48,736 bases of DNA from JAJYIV01 sp964499955 (GCA_964499955.1 CAZCMI010000003.1:1-48736), one strand, 5' to 3'; counted from the first letter of the stretch, positions 1 to 7,869 are shown. The notes: a model not told the origin generated them from the sequence alone. A program made the numbers and translations.

Positions 1-796
1 AATCCACCGGGAACGCGCGCGCAATGGCCGCGGCGTCCGCCACCCACCGCAGGGGGCGGTGGGAATTGTGCGGCGCCCCGTGCGCGACGACGTGCAACAG
101 CATGTCCTCGGGCGACAGGGACCGGTATTCCCGCCCCTTGAAGTCGAACGGCACGGACTCCGTCCACCATCGCTCAAACCGGGCGTCATCCTCCGCGTCC
201 CCCGCCGCGTTGAACAGGAACAACCGCCAATGAAGGTCTATTTCCAACCCGTTTTCGTCACGGAACGACACCTCCTTCGCGAGACGCCCGATGCTCTCCT
301 GGGAAAAGAACGACAGGTCCGGAAAGACCGGCGTGGAAATCTTCCACCCCGCCTCCCGCATCGCCGCGACGGCTTTCATAATGTCGTGCCGGCTGATGAG
401 GACGTCCGCGTCGCTCAGGAACCGCGCGCCGGGGTTCTTGTACGCCTGGGCGAGCAGCGGCACGCCCTTCAAGACGAGCAGGCGGATGCCGTGCGCCGCG
501 AAGACGCCGGCCGCACGGTCGAGGGCCGTCAACAGGCGCTGGTTCTGCACCCACGCCAGCCGGTAAACGCCTTGGATGCGGGCGAATTCCGGTCCGCGGA
601 CGCCCAGCTTGGACATGCGCAGATAGACGAGCGGCAGCAGGCGCATCGAGGCTTCTCCAATGTCGTCGATATCGGTCTCCTGGCTCCAGCGTTCGAAGCG
701 CGCGGGAAAATCGGCGTCATCGCACAGGATGAGCTTCAACAATTCCGTTTCGCGGGCGTTGGGAAAACTGTTCGGATACGGGTTGGGCGTGGGCAT
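1..796 (-). CDS. Nucleotidyltransferase-fold family protein (partial, 3' end outside window)
   Basis: About 265 codons are visible; the C-terminus lies beyond the left edge. The start is the ATG at 794-796, 11 bases after the stop of the upstream glycosyltransferase. The middle has the pattern of the uncharacterised nucleotidyltransferase family (Pfam NTP_transf_5): LVLKGVPLL followed by RFLSDADVLI, where the two acidic residues would bind metal, then a later DLHWRLF segment typical of the family. The N-terminal ~75 residues look helical. Family members are repeatedly found next to PqqD-like and HprK-like genes, as here, where it is the last visible gene of a six-gene operon. The substrate is unknown. 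Family assignment is by pattern recognition and fairly secure; function is inferred only from context. Confidence 0.72.
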   Translation of the reverse strand, partial: MPTPNPYPNSFPNARETELLKLILCDDADFPARFERWSQETDIDDIGEASMRLLPLVYLRMSKLGVRGPEFARIQGVYRLAWVQNQRLLTALDRAAGVFAAHGIRLLVLKGVPLLAQAYKNPGARFLSDADVLISRHDIMKAVAAMREAGWKISTPVFPDLSFFSQESIGRLAKEVSFRDENGLEIDLHWRLFLFNAAGDAEDDARFERWWTESVPFDFKGREYRSLSPEDMLLHVVAHGAPHNSHRPLRWVADAAAIARAFPVD

Positions 797-807
797 ACAA
801 AGGGGCG

Positions 808-1527
808 TTAGGCGGCGCGGCGCTTGCGGTCGAGGGCGGCTTTCAAGATGGCCGCGTAATCGCCGCGCGAGGCCCGGCCGGTGATGCCGGTGTTCGTCGC
901 GTGGATGCGGCGCATGAGGAAGACGTCGGGCAGGGTTTCGTCCACACACCCGGCGGCGCGGGCACGAGCCACCCAGTCGATGAACTCGCCAACACGCCAC
1001 TGCGGATCGAAAGCACCTACCTTGTCGAATACGGCCCGGCGGATGAGGGCCGTTCCCGGCACCTGGGCGGGCATGGGCGCGGGCGGGCAGAACCGGCGCC
1101 GTTGTTCCTCCTCCGGCAGGTCCGGGCTGAGGAAGCACCGCATGTGGGCGAACAGGGCGTCCACCGCGGGATGGGCGCGCAGATACGCCTCTTGTACGGC
1201 CAGTTTTTCCGGCGGCCAGAAATCATCTGCGTCAAGGAAGGCGACGTATTCCCCGCGGGCCAGGGCCAAACCGTCGTTGCGCGCGGCCGCACCGCCCCCG
1301 TTCTCCGCGCGGCGGATAACCCGCACCCGTTCGCCGAACGACGCCAGAACGTCCGCCGTGCCGTCCGTAGACGCGTCGTCCACGCAGATGATTTCCAGCG
1401 GCCGGTACGTTTGGGCCAGAACGCTTTCCGCGGCTTCCTTCACATACTGTTCCGCATTGTACGCCGGGATCACAACGCTGATGAGCGGGGCATCCGCGGG
1501 AGGAGTTGCTGCGGGAGAGGCGGTCAT
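808..1527 (-). CDS. Family 2 glycosyltransferase
   Basis: A 239-residue GT-A fold enzyme expected to transfer a sugar from a nucleotide-sugar donor in the cytoplasm. It begins with LISVVIPAYNAEQYV, has the VDDASTDGT nucleotide-binding strand near residue 50 and the metal-binding FLDADDFW motif near residue 100. There are no membrane segments. The start ATG overlaps the TGA of the ABC transporter gene by four bases (ATGA), which shows translational coupling in the operon. An unusually Ala/Pro-rich stretch precedes the fold. It resembles the other glycosyltransferase of the same operon (4239-4916), so the two may add successive sugars to one acceptor. Acceptor unknown. Confidence 0.88.
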   Translation of the reverse strand: MTASPAATPPADAPLISVVIPAYNAEQYVKEAAESVLAQTYRPLEIICVDDASTDGTADVLASFGERVRVIRRAENGGGAAARNDGLALARGEYVAFLDADDFWPPEKLAVQEAYLRAHPAVDALFAHMRCFLSPDLPEEEQRRRFCPPAPMPAQVPGTALIRRAVFDKVGAFDPQWRVGEFIDWVARARAAGCVDETLPDVFLMRRIHATNTGITGRASRGDYAAILKAALDRKRRAA

Positions 1528-3143
1528 ACGAGGCGGTAGTGGCGGTCGACGAGCGCCATGAGGCGTTCGTTGTGGGTGATGAGGATGACGGTCATGGGGC
1601 GGGCGCGCACGTCGCGCACCAGCTCGGCGGCCAGTTCCACGCCCAGGTTGTTGTCCGGTTCGTCCAGGATGAGCAGGTCCGGGTCGCGCAACAACGCGCG
1701 GGCCAGGGCCAGCCGCTGCTTCTGCCCGCCGGACAGCTTCACGCCGAACTCGCCGACCTCGGTATCGTATCCCTTCTCCAGGCGCGCCACGTGCTCGTCG
1801 ATGCGGCACAGGCGGCAAACCTCGCGCAGGCGGGCGTCGTCCACGCCGTCCAGGCCGTACGTGAGGTTCTCGCGGATCGTGCCCGGGAACAGCAGCGGAT
1901 GCTGCGGCAACACGCCGATTTTGCGGCGGTAACTCGCACCGTCGAAAGCGCCCACCGGCGTGCCGTCCACCAGGACGCGCCCCTGTTCCGGCGCGTGCAT
2001 GCCGGCCAAGAGGCGGATCAACGTGGTCTTCCCCGTTCCCGACGCGCCGAAAATGCCGAAGAGTTCGTTCTTCCGCACGGAAAAGTCCACGCCCTGCAAG
2101 GCGAAGGAGGAATCCGGATAGCGGAACCCCACGCCTTCGAACGCCACGCCTTCGCGCACCCCCGAAAACGCCTCGCCGGCGCCGGGCCGTCGGTCGTCTT
2201 CCAAGAGCGGGCGGAGGGCCTCCAGCGACTCCCGCCCTTCGATCAGGGACGGCACCGCCCCCAACGCCTCGCGCAGGTAGGTGTTCAGCAGGTTGAGGTT
2301 CACGTAAAACGACAGCAGCGCCCCGACGGTGAGGCTGCCGCGCACGACGAGCAGCCCGCCGACGAACAGCACGATGGCCCCGACCAGGACGACGACGTTG
2401 GCCTGCAAGGCAGCGTACGCGGCGTAGAGCAGCGACGACCGCGTGCCGGACGCGCGCAGGGCGTCCACGTTCCGGCGCTGCCGGTCCGTTTCCTTCCCTT
2501 CCGCCGAGGACAGGGTCACGAGTTCGGCGAACTGCAGCACGAACAGCGCGCCTTTGCTGTACGCGGCGAAATCCGCGTGGAACTGCCGGGCGCCGCGCTT
2601 GACCGCCCGCCCGACCATCCGGTTCACGCCCACGGCCAACGGGAGAACGACGAGCAACAGCAAGAACAGGCCGGCGTGCTGGTACAGCAGAACGCCGCAC
2701 AGCGCGAGCGACACGGCCGTGCCGGGCACGATGCGGCTGACGAAGGCGTTCGCCATGACGTCCACGCGCTCCGTGTCCTGCACGAGACGGGTATGCGCGG
2801 CGGCGGCGTCCAAGCGCGCGTGCCGCTCCCGGCTCCAATGGACGGCTTTCTCCAACAGGTCGGCCCGCAGCGCGGCGACGGACGCTTTGACGGCCCGCAC
2901 CGAAAAATGCCGGTTCAGCAGCGCCGCCCCGCCGTTGGCGGCGAACAGCAGCGGGATGATCCCGGCGCGCCACGCCAGGCCGCGGACATCTCCCGACGGC
3001 AGGGCCTGGTCAAACACCCCCTGCACGGCGAAGGCGATGGGCACCAAGAGCGCCGCCTGCGCGAGCGCCCAAAACACGCCGACGGCGGCCTGCCTCCCCT
3101 GCCCGCGGGCATAGCGGAAAAATGGACGGTACGCGTTCATCAT
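1524..3143 (-). CDS. ABC exporter, fused transmembrane and ATPase domains
   Basis: A 539-residue half-transporter of the exporter type. Residues ~1-300 hold the membrane domain with about six hydrophobic segments; the ATPase follows with Walker A GASGTGKTT, the signature LSGGQKQRLALARALL and Walker B DLLILDEP. The D-loop region reads EPDNN, not the usual EPTS. No N-terminal C39 peptidase domain is present, so it would not cleave a double-glycine leader itself. It overlaps both neighbours by four bases. Position between an HprK-like ATPase and a glycosyltransferase suggests it exports or flips the product of this operon. Family secure, cargo unknown. Confidence 0.9.
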   Translation of the reverse strand: MMNAYRPFFRYARGQGRQAAVGVFWALAQAALLVPIAFAVQGVFDQALPSGDVRGLAWRAGIIPLLFAANGGAALLNRHFSVRAVKASVAALRADLLEKAVHWSRERHARLDAAAAHTRLVQDTERVDVMANAFVSRIVPGTAVSLALCGVLLYQHAGLFLLLLVVLPLAVGVNRMVGRAVKRGARQFHADFAAYSKGALFVLQFAELVTLSSAEGKETDRQRRNVDALRASGTRSSLLYAAYAALQANVVVLVGAIVLFVGGLLVVRGSLTVGALLSFYVNLNLLNTYLREALGAVPSLIEGRESLEALRPLLEDDRRPGAGEAFSGVREGVAFEGVGFRYPDSSFALQGVDFSVRKNELFGIFGASGTGKTTLIRLLAGMHAPEQGRVLVDGTPVGAFDGASYRRKIGVLPQHPLLFPGTIRENLTYGLDGVDDARLREVCRLCRIDEHVARLEKGYDTEVGEFGVKLSGGQKQRLALARALLRDPDLLILDEPDNNLGVELAAELVRDVRARPMTVILITHNERLMALVDRHYRLV

Positions 3144-4246
3144 ACGGTTTCCAAAAACGCCTTGACCGCCCGGGCGGCCTCACGCGGGTCGCGGCCCAGG
3201 CGCAGGAAATGGCACGGCGTCCGCGCGATGATGTGAGCAAGACGGCCGGCCTTGTCCGTCCCGGCCAGCGGCAGCTGCATGAGGGTGGTGGGCAAGAGCG
3301 CCAACAGGGCGTCCTGCTTGCGCGCCGGCACGACGGTGGTGCGTTCCGCGTGCGTGATGACGGGAATGAGGATGGCGGCGAGCGGCATGGACGCGTGCAA
3401 CTGGTCCGGGCGGGCGTCCGCCAAAAACAGGACGGTCTTTTCCCCCTGCGTGTCCCATGCGTACTCCCGCAAGTCGGCGAAATCCGGCATGCGTTCCGGC
3501 AGCACCTTGGCGGTGGCGTACAAACTGTACGCCGTCACCGGTTCCGCCGAACCGACCGCCACGTAGTCGTCGCCCAAAAAATCCAAACCCTCCAACAGGC
3601 AGGTCAACGACGTGGTGGACTTTCCCGACCCGCTCTTGGCGGTGAGCAACGCCGCCTTCCCGCCCGCACCCACGACGGCGCCGTGGATCAAATGGACGTC
3701 CTGCGCGGAGAGAAACCAATGGAGGATGGGGCGCAGGGGCGCGGCCGGTACCCACGGCGGGATTTGCCGGGCGTTGGGCGTCCAAAAATGGGCGGTCTTG
3801 GACGACGGGTCGTAGAAGGCCATGCCCTCCCGCTCGCCGAGCCAGGCGCCCCGGAATCCGTCCCCGGCCGACGGAAAGACGGCCGAATGGATGCCGAACG
3901 AATAGGACGGGTCGCTCCACGGCGGCGGGAACGTGACGCCGCTGCTTGCCGAATCCCACAGCGCGATGGTGAGGCCCGGCTCTCCGGTGCCCGCGACAGG
4001 CGCAACGCCCGTACCGTCCGCAACGTCCGTTCTTTCCAGGTGCGCGAAGGCCGGCGCGAGGCGGACCCGCACGTCGTCGCCGAAAAACCGCAGACGGACG
4101 GACTGGCCCGCGACGCGATAGTGTTTTTCCACCGCCGGCAGGCGCGCCTCGGCCTCCCCGAAAGCCGGCAGGAACACATCGGAAAAATAGGGCCTGGTGA
4201 TACCCGTGTGGTTCGCGGCGAGAATGTGGGCGGCGGGATCAGCCAT
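3140..4246 (-). CDS. HPr-kinase-like (HprK-related) ATP-binding protein
   Basis: 368 residues. The C-terminal half resembles the kinase domain of HPr serine kinase/phosphorylase: VHLIHGAVVG, then a P-loop AKSGSGKSTT at about 203-212, then LDFLGDDYVAV with the paired aspartates used by HprK-type kinases. The N-terminal ~180 residues are not recognisable as the HprK regulatory domain. HprK-related kinases of this type occur beside PqqD-like genes in many bacteria and lack an HPr substrate; the phosphorylated target is not established. The gene overlaps the upstream glycosyltransferase by eight bases and the downstream ABC gene by four. A true carbon-regulation HprK is unlikely because no HPr or PTS gene is nearby. 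Confidence 0.8.
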   Translation of the reverse strand: MADPAAHILAANHTGITRPYFSDVFLPAFGEAEARLPAVEKHYRVAGQSVRLRFFGDDVRVRLAPAFAHLERTDVADGTGVAPVAGTGEPGLTIALWDSASSGVTFPPPWSDPSYSFGIHSAVFPSAGDGFRGAWLGEREGMAFYDPSSKTAHFWTPNARQIPPWVPAAPLRPILHWFLSAQDVHLIHGAVVGAGGKAALLTAKSGSGKSTTSLTCLLEGLDFLGDDYVAVGSAEPVTAYSLYATAKVLPERMPDFADLREYAWDTQGEKTVLFLADARPDQLHASMPLAAILIPVITHAERTTVVPARKQDALLALLPTTLMQLPLAGTDKAGRLAHIIARTPCHFLRLGRDPREAARAVKAFLETV

Positions 4247-4916
4247 GTGAGGAGGCAGCGCGCTTCCGTTTCAGCCGGTTGCGCACGAACCCGAATATGC
4301 CGGCGCGGGCGGCGCCGATGTCGTTGGTAATGTTATGCGTATGCCGCCGGTACAACAAGGCGACGCGGGGGAGCCGCTTTTCCCTTCCGCCGAGCTCCTC
4401 GATGCGCGCGTGCCAATCCGCGTCCTCGCCGTGGGAGACGGCACCGTCGAAGGGGCCGACGCGGCGGACGAGGGACGCCGTGTACAAGCAGGCGCCGACC
4501 AGGGCGGGAAAGTAAAATGGCTCGGACCGTTCCTCCTGCGGCGTGCCGAGTTCGCGCACGTATTGCACATGGCCGCGGACGTAATCGTATGCGCCGTCAA
4601 GCAGGAACGGCAGCTGGGCGGACACGTGGTCGTCGGGCCACACGTCGTCGGCGTCCAAGAAGCCGATGACATCGCCCGTGGCGTGGGCGATGCCGACGTT
4701 GCGCGCGTTCGACAGCCCGCCGTTCTCCTGGGTCACCACGGTGATCCGGTCCCCGAACCCGGCGAGAATATCCGCCGTGCGGTCCGTGGACCCGTCGTTG
4801 ACGACGAGGACTTCCAGGTCGGGATGGCCTTGGCGCAGCACCGACTCGATGGCTTCCGCCAGATACGCCTCCGCATTATAGGCGGGGATGATCACGGAAA
4901 TGCGCGGTGTTGCCAT
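4239..4916 (-). CDS. Family 2 glycosyltransferase
   Basis: 225 residues with the standard GT2 signature: ISVIIPAYNAEAYL at the N-terminus, VVNDGSTDRTA near residue 40 and the DxD-type motif GFLDADDVWP near residue 87. A basic C-terminal tail (RNRLKRKRAA) could associate with the membrane face. It lies three bases downstream of the PqqD-like gene and overlaps the HprK-like gene, so it belongs to the same transcript. It is probably cytoplasmic and adds a sugar to the product handled by this operon. Donor and acceptor cannot be read from sequence. Confidence 0.9.
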   Translation of the reverse strand: MATPRISVIIPAYNAEAYLAEAIESVLRQGHPDLEVLVVNDGSTDRTADILAGFGDRITVVTQENGGLSNARNVGIAHATGDVIGFLDADDVWPDDHVSAQLPFLLDGAYDYVRGHVQYVRELGTPQEERSEPFYFPALVGACLYTASLVRRVGPFDGAVSHGEDADWHARIEELGGREKRLPRVALLYRRHTHNITNDIGAARAGIFGFVRNRLKRKRAASSHG

Positions 4917-4919
4917 AGG

Positions 4920-5369
4920 TCAGGACGGTTGCTTGGGCATCGGCCAACCGTGTTGCTCGTCCACGTCGTGGATGGGGTCGGCGAGCAGCATTTCCTGCAT
5001 GTCGTCGTAGCGCGTGGCGAGCGGGGCTTCGAACGGCTGCCGTTCGCCCGCCGGGGCGGCGTCGGTGTCGGACGGGGTTTGCGCATCCGCCGGCGCCCCA
5101 TCCTGTTCCAACACAAGGCCGTCTACCACCAACATGGAAAGGAACGTCGCGATCAAACCGGCCGCAGCCTCGGCGGTCACGTTGTACGCGCCCGCCAGAT
5201 CTGCCGCCAGGGCGTCCAACGTCCGACCGCCCTTCAACCGACCCCACACGAACGAACCCGTGCCGTTCAGGCTGTAATAGTTGCCGGTTTCCATGTGGAT
5301 GACGATGGTTTCGCCGTCCAACGTTTCGCTGACCGCCTTGGCGTCGTTCGTCGCGTAGGCCGTTGCCAT
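4920..5369 (-). CDS. PqqD-like protein with C-terminal tail
   Basis: 149 residues, first gene of the operon. Residues ~17-88 form a PqqD/RRE-type winged-helix domain: an ETIVIHMETGNYYSLNGTG strand pair, FVWGRLKGG, then a helix ending FLSMLVVDGLV. Such domains bind leader peptides in peptide-modifying systems. A low-complexity Ala/Asp/Pro linker (90-111) leads to a tail, 112-149, carrying YDDMQEMLLADPIHDVDE then GWP. From memory, similar tails occur on other PqqD-family proteins and possibly on free small peptides, so the tail may itself be a substrate; this is an inference. There is no PqqE or other PQQ-biosynthesis gene here, so this is not the canonical PqqD. A TATAAT box lies 28 bases upstream of the start. 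Confidence 0.78.
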   Translation of the reverse strand: MATAYATNDAKAVSETLDGETIVIHMETGNYYSLNGTGSFVWGRLKGGRTLDALAADLAGAYNVTAEAAAGLIATFLSMLVVDGLVLEQDGAPADAQTPSDTDAAPAGERQPFEAPLATRYDDMQEMLLADPIHDVDEQHGWPMPKQPS

Positions 5370-5396
5370 ACAAAAAAATCATGAATGAACGGGCCC

Positions 5397-5426
5397 ATTA
5401 TAGGGGAACGCCGCACGGGTTGGCCA
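5397..5426 (-). promoter_or_regulatory. Sigma-70-type promoter of the PqqD/HprK operon
   Basis: Reading the minus strand, a perfect TATAAT (5397-5402) is preceded at 18 bases by TGGCCA (5421-5426), a four-of-six match to TTGACA. The -10 box ends 28 bases before the PqqD-like start codon. It is the only good promoter seen in front of the six-gene operon. Confidence 0.6.
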
Positions 5427-5575
5427 TACCAAATACCATTCGACCGCTTCGGTTGGGACAAGAACCCATCTGGCGCCAAAAAGACCAGGTACGACCGCGG
5501 CATTCCGCGCGAGATTCAAACGAATGAGCGGCCGGCAAAACCGGTCGCTCACGAACAGCGTCCGCGACGGTACGG
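5403..5575. other. Non-coding gap with a hairpin between lipoprotein gene and PqqD operon
   Basis: No convincing reading frame was found on either strand, and no short peptide with a leader/core appearance. At 5526-5550 there is a strong hairpin (GAGCG-CCGG / CCGG-CGCTC arms around a short loop) just downstream of the lipoprotein stop. It may terminate that gene, although the following T-run is poor. Confidence 0.4.
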
Positions 5576-6097
5576 CTATTCCGCGAACCGGATCGTGCGG
5601 AAGATCCCGAGCACCGTTTCCTGTTGGGCAGCCGTAAGATTTTCGCCGGATACCTGGAGCCGGTCCATTCCCCCGGTGCCCAGGCCTTCCACGTACACAC
5701 CCGTCGTTCCGCGGCCGACCACGCGCGGCACGACGATCTTGGCCCGGCGGCCGTCAATCGTCTCATACGTCACCGCGTGGTCCGGGTCCTCTTCGCCCGC
5801 CAGCGGGTTGGAATACCAGCCATAATCGAACGAAAGCGCCGCCCCGTCGCCGGTGAATTCGCCGACCAAGGAATCGATCCCCTGCATCGGACGGAACTCC
5901 CATCCCGGCGGCAACGCGACCGTGAAGGCGCCGGTGTCGGCAAGCTCCCACCCTTCCGTGGGAAGACCGTTTTCCGCGGAAGGAGAGCCGGGGACGGCAG
6001 GCGCGGGAATTTCCTCGGGCGCGGGGGATGCGGGCGCCGTGCAGCCCGCCCCGACGAAGAGGAGGCAGGCGGCGGCGGCCAGGACCTGTTTTTTCAT
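5576..6097 (-). CDS. Predicted lipoprotein
   Basis: 173 residues. The N-terminus MKKQVLAAAACLLFVGAGC has a signal peptide ending in a lipobox-like VGAGC, so Cys19 would be lipidated and the protein anchored outside the cell membrane. A Pro/Ala-rich spacer follows. The mature domain starts near residue 55 with FTVALPPGWEF, a pattern seen in several unrelated beta-rich families, and ends in IFRTIRF. I do not recognise a specific family. It is divergently transcribed from the GreA/B-like gene. Confidence 0.75.
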   Translation of the reverse strand: MKKQVLAAAACLLFVGAGCTAPASPAPEEIPAPAVPGSPSAENGLPTEGWELADTGAFTVALPPGWEFRPMQGIDSLVGEFTGDGAALSFDYGWYSNPLAGEEDPDHAVTYETIDGRRAKIVVPRVVGRGTTGVYVEGLGTGGMDRLQVSGENLTAAQQETVLGIFRTIRFAE

Positions 6098-6143
6098 AGT
6101 ACGAACAGTTTACCAGTCAAAACCCGTTGGCAACAGGATGGTC

Positions 6144-6173
6144 TTGCTGGCGCGGAACGCGCGATGATATGGT
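6144..6173 (+). promoter_or_regulatory. Putative promoter of the GreA/B-like gene
   Basis: TTGCTG (6144-6149) and TATGGT (6168-6173) are separated by 18 bases and lie 14 bases before the ATG at 6188. The candidate upstream start at 6164 falls inside this promoter, which argues for the 6188 start. Confidence 0.4.
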
Positions 6174-6187
6174 CGTCGTATTCGCGT

Positions 6188-6649
6188 ATGCCGTATCTCT
6201 TCCTCCAACCGGACTACGACGCCCTGCGGGACGAGATCGCCCGCATCGACGCCGAGCTGCGCGGCGTTTTCGCGGACACGGCCGTCGGGACGGAACAGAC
6301 CTCCGAAACCTGGCACGACAATTTCCTCTTCGAAGAAGGCCAGCGGCAGCTGAAGATGCTGGGGGCGCGGCGCGCCGAATTGGCCGGCATCCTCGCGCAT
6401 GCGGACGTCGTCGAGCCCGCCCCGCCGGGCGCGTGCGCGCATCTTGGTTCCCGCGTGGTGATCCGGGACGAAACCGGTACGGAACGCGCCTACCGCATCG
6501 GCAGCTACCTCATCCTGGAACGCGCGCCGGACACCGTGTCGTACGTCTCCCCGCTCGGCGCCCTGCTGTTCGGCGCCGCGCCGGGTGAAGAACGGACGGC
6601 CGAAATCGGGGGCAGGAAGAAGACAATCACGGTGTTGCGGATCGCCTAG
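6188..6649 (+). CDS. GreA/GreB C-terminal-domain-like protein
   Basis: 153 residues. The N-terminal part is helical (LQPDYDALRDEIARIDAEL and a later KMLGARRAELAGIL). The C-terminal half resembles the FKBP-like GreA/GreB C-terminal domain: LGSRVVIRDETGTERAYRIGSY, then a SYVSPLGALLFGAAPGE stretch matching the family's SPLG..L.G...GD signature. Gre factors insert a coiled coil into the RNA polymerase secondary channel to trigger transcript cleavage. Whether this short version keeps the acidic coiled-coil tip is unclear; a role as a Gre-fold regulator such as Rnk is an alternative. Confidence 0.65.
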   Translation: MPYLFLQPDYDALRDEIARIDAELRGVFADTAVGTEQTSETWHDNFLFEEGQRQLKMLGARRAELAGILAHADVVEPAPPGACAHLGSRVVIRDETGTERAYRIGSYLILERAPDTVSYVSPLGALLFGAAPGEERTAEIGGRKKTITVLRIA

Positions 6650-6665
6650 CGCTTCAAACGCGGCT

Positions 6666-6723
6666 GCGTTTACTTCTTCTCCGCCAGCAGCGGGTGGTAC
6701 TGCGCGCGATTCTGCCAGAGGAA
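6666..6723 (-). repeat. Repeat copy A downstream of flavodoxin
   Basis: Imperfect direct copy of 7259-7317. On the minus strand both encode a C-terminal-looking tail, FLWxNRAQxxPLLxxKK followed by TAA (stop at 6670-6672 here). Upstream in this frame an intact stretch continues for about 30 codons into the flavodoxin 3' end before a TAG, so there is no complete gene. Possibly the remnant 3' end of a deleted paralogue. Confidence 0.6.
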
Positions 6724-6772
6724 GGAGAGGTATGAGATGGCGTGGTTAGGCTTTGGAATGACGTATCGCGTC

Positions 6773-7240
6773 TTACGCTTGCCGACCTGCCGCGAGTTTT
6801 GGGAGGATCTCGTCTAACCAGTCGTGGATGACGCGGGTCCGGGCGTCTGCGTCCCACTCTAACATGTCCAGTTTCAGGATCGGTGAAACGACATTCGCTC
6901 CCACCACTTCCCACGCCTCCCCCGCGCGGTCCGCTCCCGTGCAAAATGAAGGGTAGATGGATTCCCCCAGGCCGAAGATCGCCACACGCACGTGAGGCGC
7001 CTTCACCCGCGCCGCCGCGAGCTGGTCAAAAAACGCCGCCGCAAGCGGATTCATCTCGCCTTCGTCATAGGTGGAGCAGCCGAAAATAACACGGTCCCAT
7101 GCCGCGAGGTCAGAGGCCGCCAGCAAGGAAACGTCCACACACTCGACCGCGTGTCCGCGGGCGGTGAGATAGTCGGCCGCTTGGCGGGCAATCTGTTCCG
7201 TCGTCCCGCCCACCGTGGCGTATAAAATACACAAGGACAT
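6773..7240 (-). CDS. Flavodoxin
   Basis: 155 residues, the usual length for a short-chain flavodoxin. The N-terminus CILYATVGGTTEQIA is the FMN-phosphate loop (T/S-x-T-G-x-T in the family, here TVGGTT). FGCSTYDEGEMNP (about 53-65) corresponds to the first FMN-ring loop, and VAIFGLGESIYPSFCTGAD to the second. It is a soluble low-potential one-electron carrier in the cytoplasm; its partner enzymes are not encoded nearby. It is flanked on both sides by copies of the short repeat at 6666 and 7259. Confidence 0.9.
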   Translation of the reverse strand: MSLCILYATVGGTTEQIARQAADYLTARGHAVECVDVSLLAASDLAAWDRVIFGCSTYDEGEMNPLAAAFFDQLAAARVKAPHVRVAIFGLGESIYPSFCTGADRAGEAWEVVGANVVSPILKLDMLEWDADARTRVIHDWLDEILPKLAAGRQA

Positions 7241-7258
7241 AGCGTCTCAAATACCGCC

Positions 7259-7317
7259 GCGTTTACTTTTTCCCAACGAGCAGCGGGCGGTGCTGCGCGC
7301 GGTTCCGCCAGAGAAAA
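7259..7317 (-). repeat. Repeat copy B upstream of flavodoxin
   Basis: Second copy of the repeat at 6666-6723; minus-strand reading gives YFLWRNRAQHRPLLVGKK then TAA (7263-7265). Resemblance stops just past 7317, where the AT-richer island begins, so this may be host gene sequence cut by the island. Confidence 0.6.
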
Positions 7318-7326
7318 TACAGACGC

Positions 7327-7869
7327 TTACGCAGCCTTAAATTCACACACGATGATCTTGGGCTTCAAATACGCATGAGCATTTGTCATAAATTTTAGTT
7401 GTAATGATTGAATGATTGTAAAACGCGACTGCAACAAAATTGACTCGATGAGCTCATATTGGCTGGTGTATATCACCAATCGCCCCGCAGGATTCAGCTT
7501 GCTCTCACAATATTCAATAAAAACTTTATAAAGCTTGTCTAAATCTTCATTTTTTGAGATCAACATGCCGAAAGGAAGATCGGATGCAATTGCATCAAAC
7601 GTACCAAAATCTGGTTTATCAAAAATATCGGCTTCTTTTACCTGGACCCTCCTTATCATGCCGGCTTTCTTAATGTTTTGCATCGAAAGAGACAGGTGTT
7701 GCTTATGATTGTCAAAACCAATTATTTTTTTCAAATTTGGATAACACTGCCCGGCCTCAATCAGTAACGTTGCACTTCCTGAAAAGATATTAAGATATGA
7801 ATCGGCTGAATCGAGATGACAAAAAGAATTGACGGCATATGCTGCGGTTGGATCCATTGCTCCGAGCAT
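7327..7869 (-). CDS. SAM-dependent methyltransferase of the THUMP/UPF0020 type, N-terminally truncated
   Basis: 180 residues from the ATG at 7869. It shows MDPTAAYAV, then FSGSATLLIEAG (SAM motif I of the RlmL/Trm11/Trm14 group) and the catalytic-type SDLPFG motif. Upstream of the ATG the frame stays open to about 7917 and encodes RPLSVRDYKVV, which also fits this family, but there is a TAG before any THUMP domain could be encoded. Full-length relatives have an extra ~150 or more N-terminal residues. The gene is therefore probably a degraded or truncated copy. It is clearly AT-richer than the host genes to its left and marks the left part of the island. Confidence 0.6.
   Translation of the reverse strand: MLGAMDPTAAYAVNSFCHLDSADSYLNIFSGSATLLIEAGQCYPNLKKIIGFDNHKQHLSLSMQNIKKAGMIRRVQVKEADIFDKPDFGTFDAIASDLPFGMLISKNEDLDKLYKVFIEYCESKLNPAGRLVIYTSQYELIESILLQSRFTIIQSLQLKFMTNAHAYLKPKIIVCEFKAA

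Noticed and set aside
1506..3236. A 576-codon open frame on the plus strand
   Set aside because: It is antisense to the ABC exporter and the HprK-like gene, both with clear domain motifs; its translation is Gln/Arg/His-rich with no motif. High GC produces many such shadow frames.
4920..5369. PQQ biosynthesis locus linked to the PQQ-type dehydrogenase at 19422
   Set aside because: Only a PqqD-like protein is present; PqqA, B, C and E are absent, and the operon context is HprK/glycosyltransferase/ABC.
5267..5503. A short minus-strand frame before the PqqD-like gene, considered as a precursor peptide
   Set aside because: It contains the promoter -10 box and overlaps the PqqD-like gene in another frame; no leader/core character.
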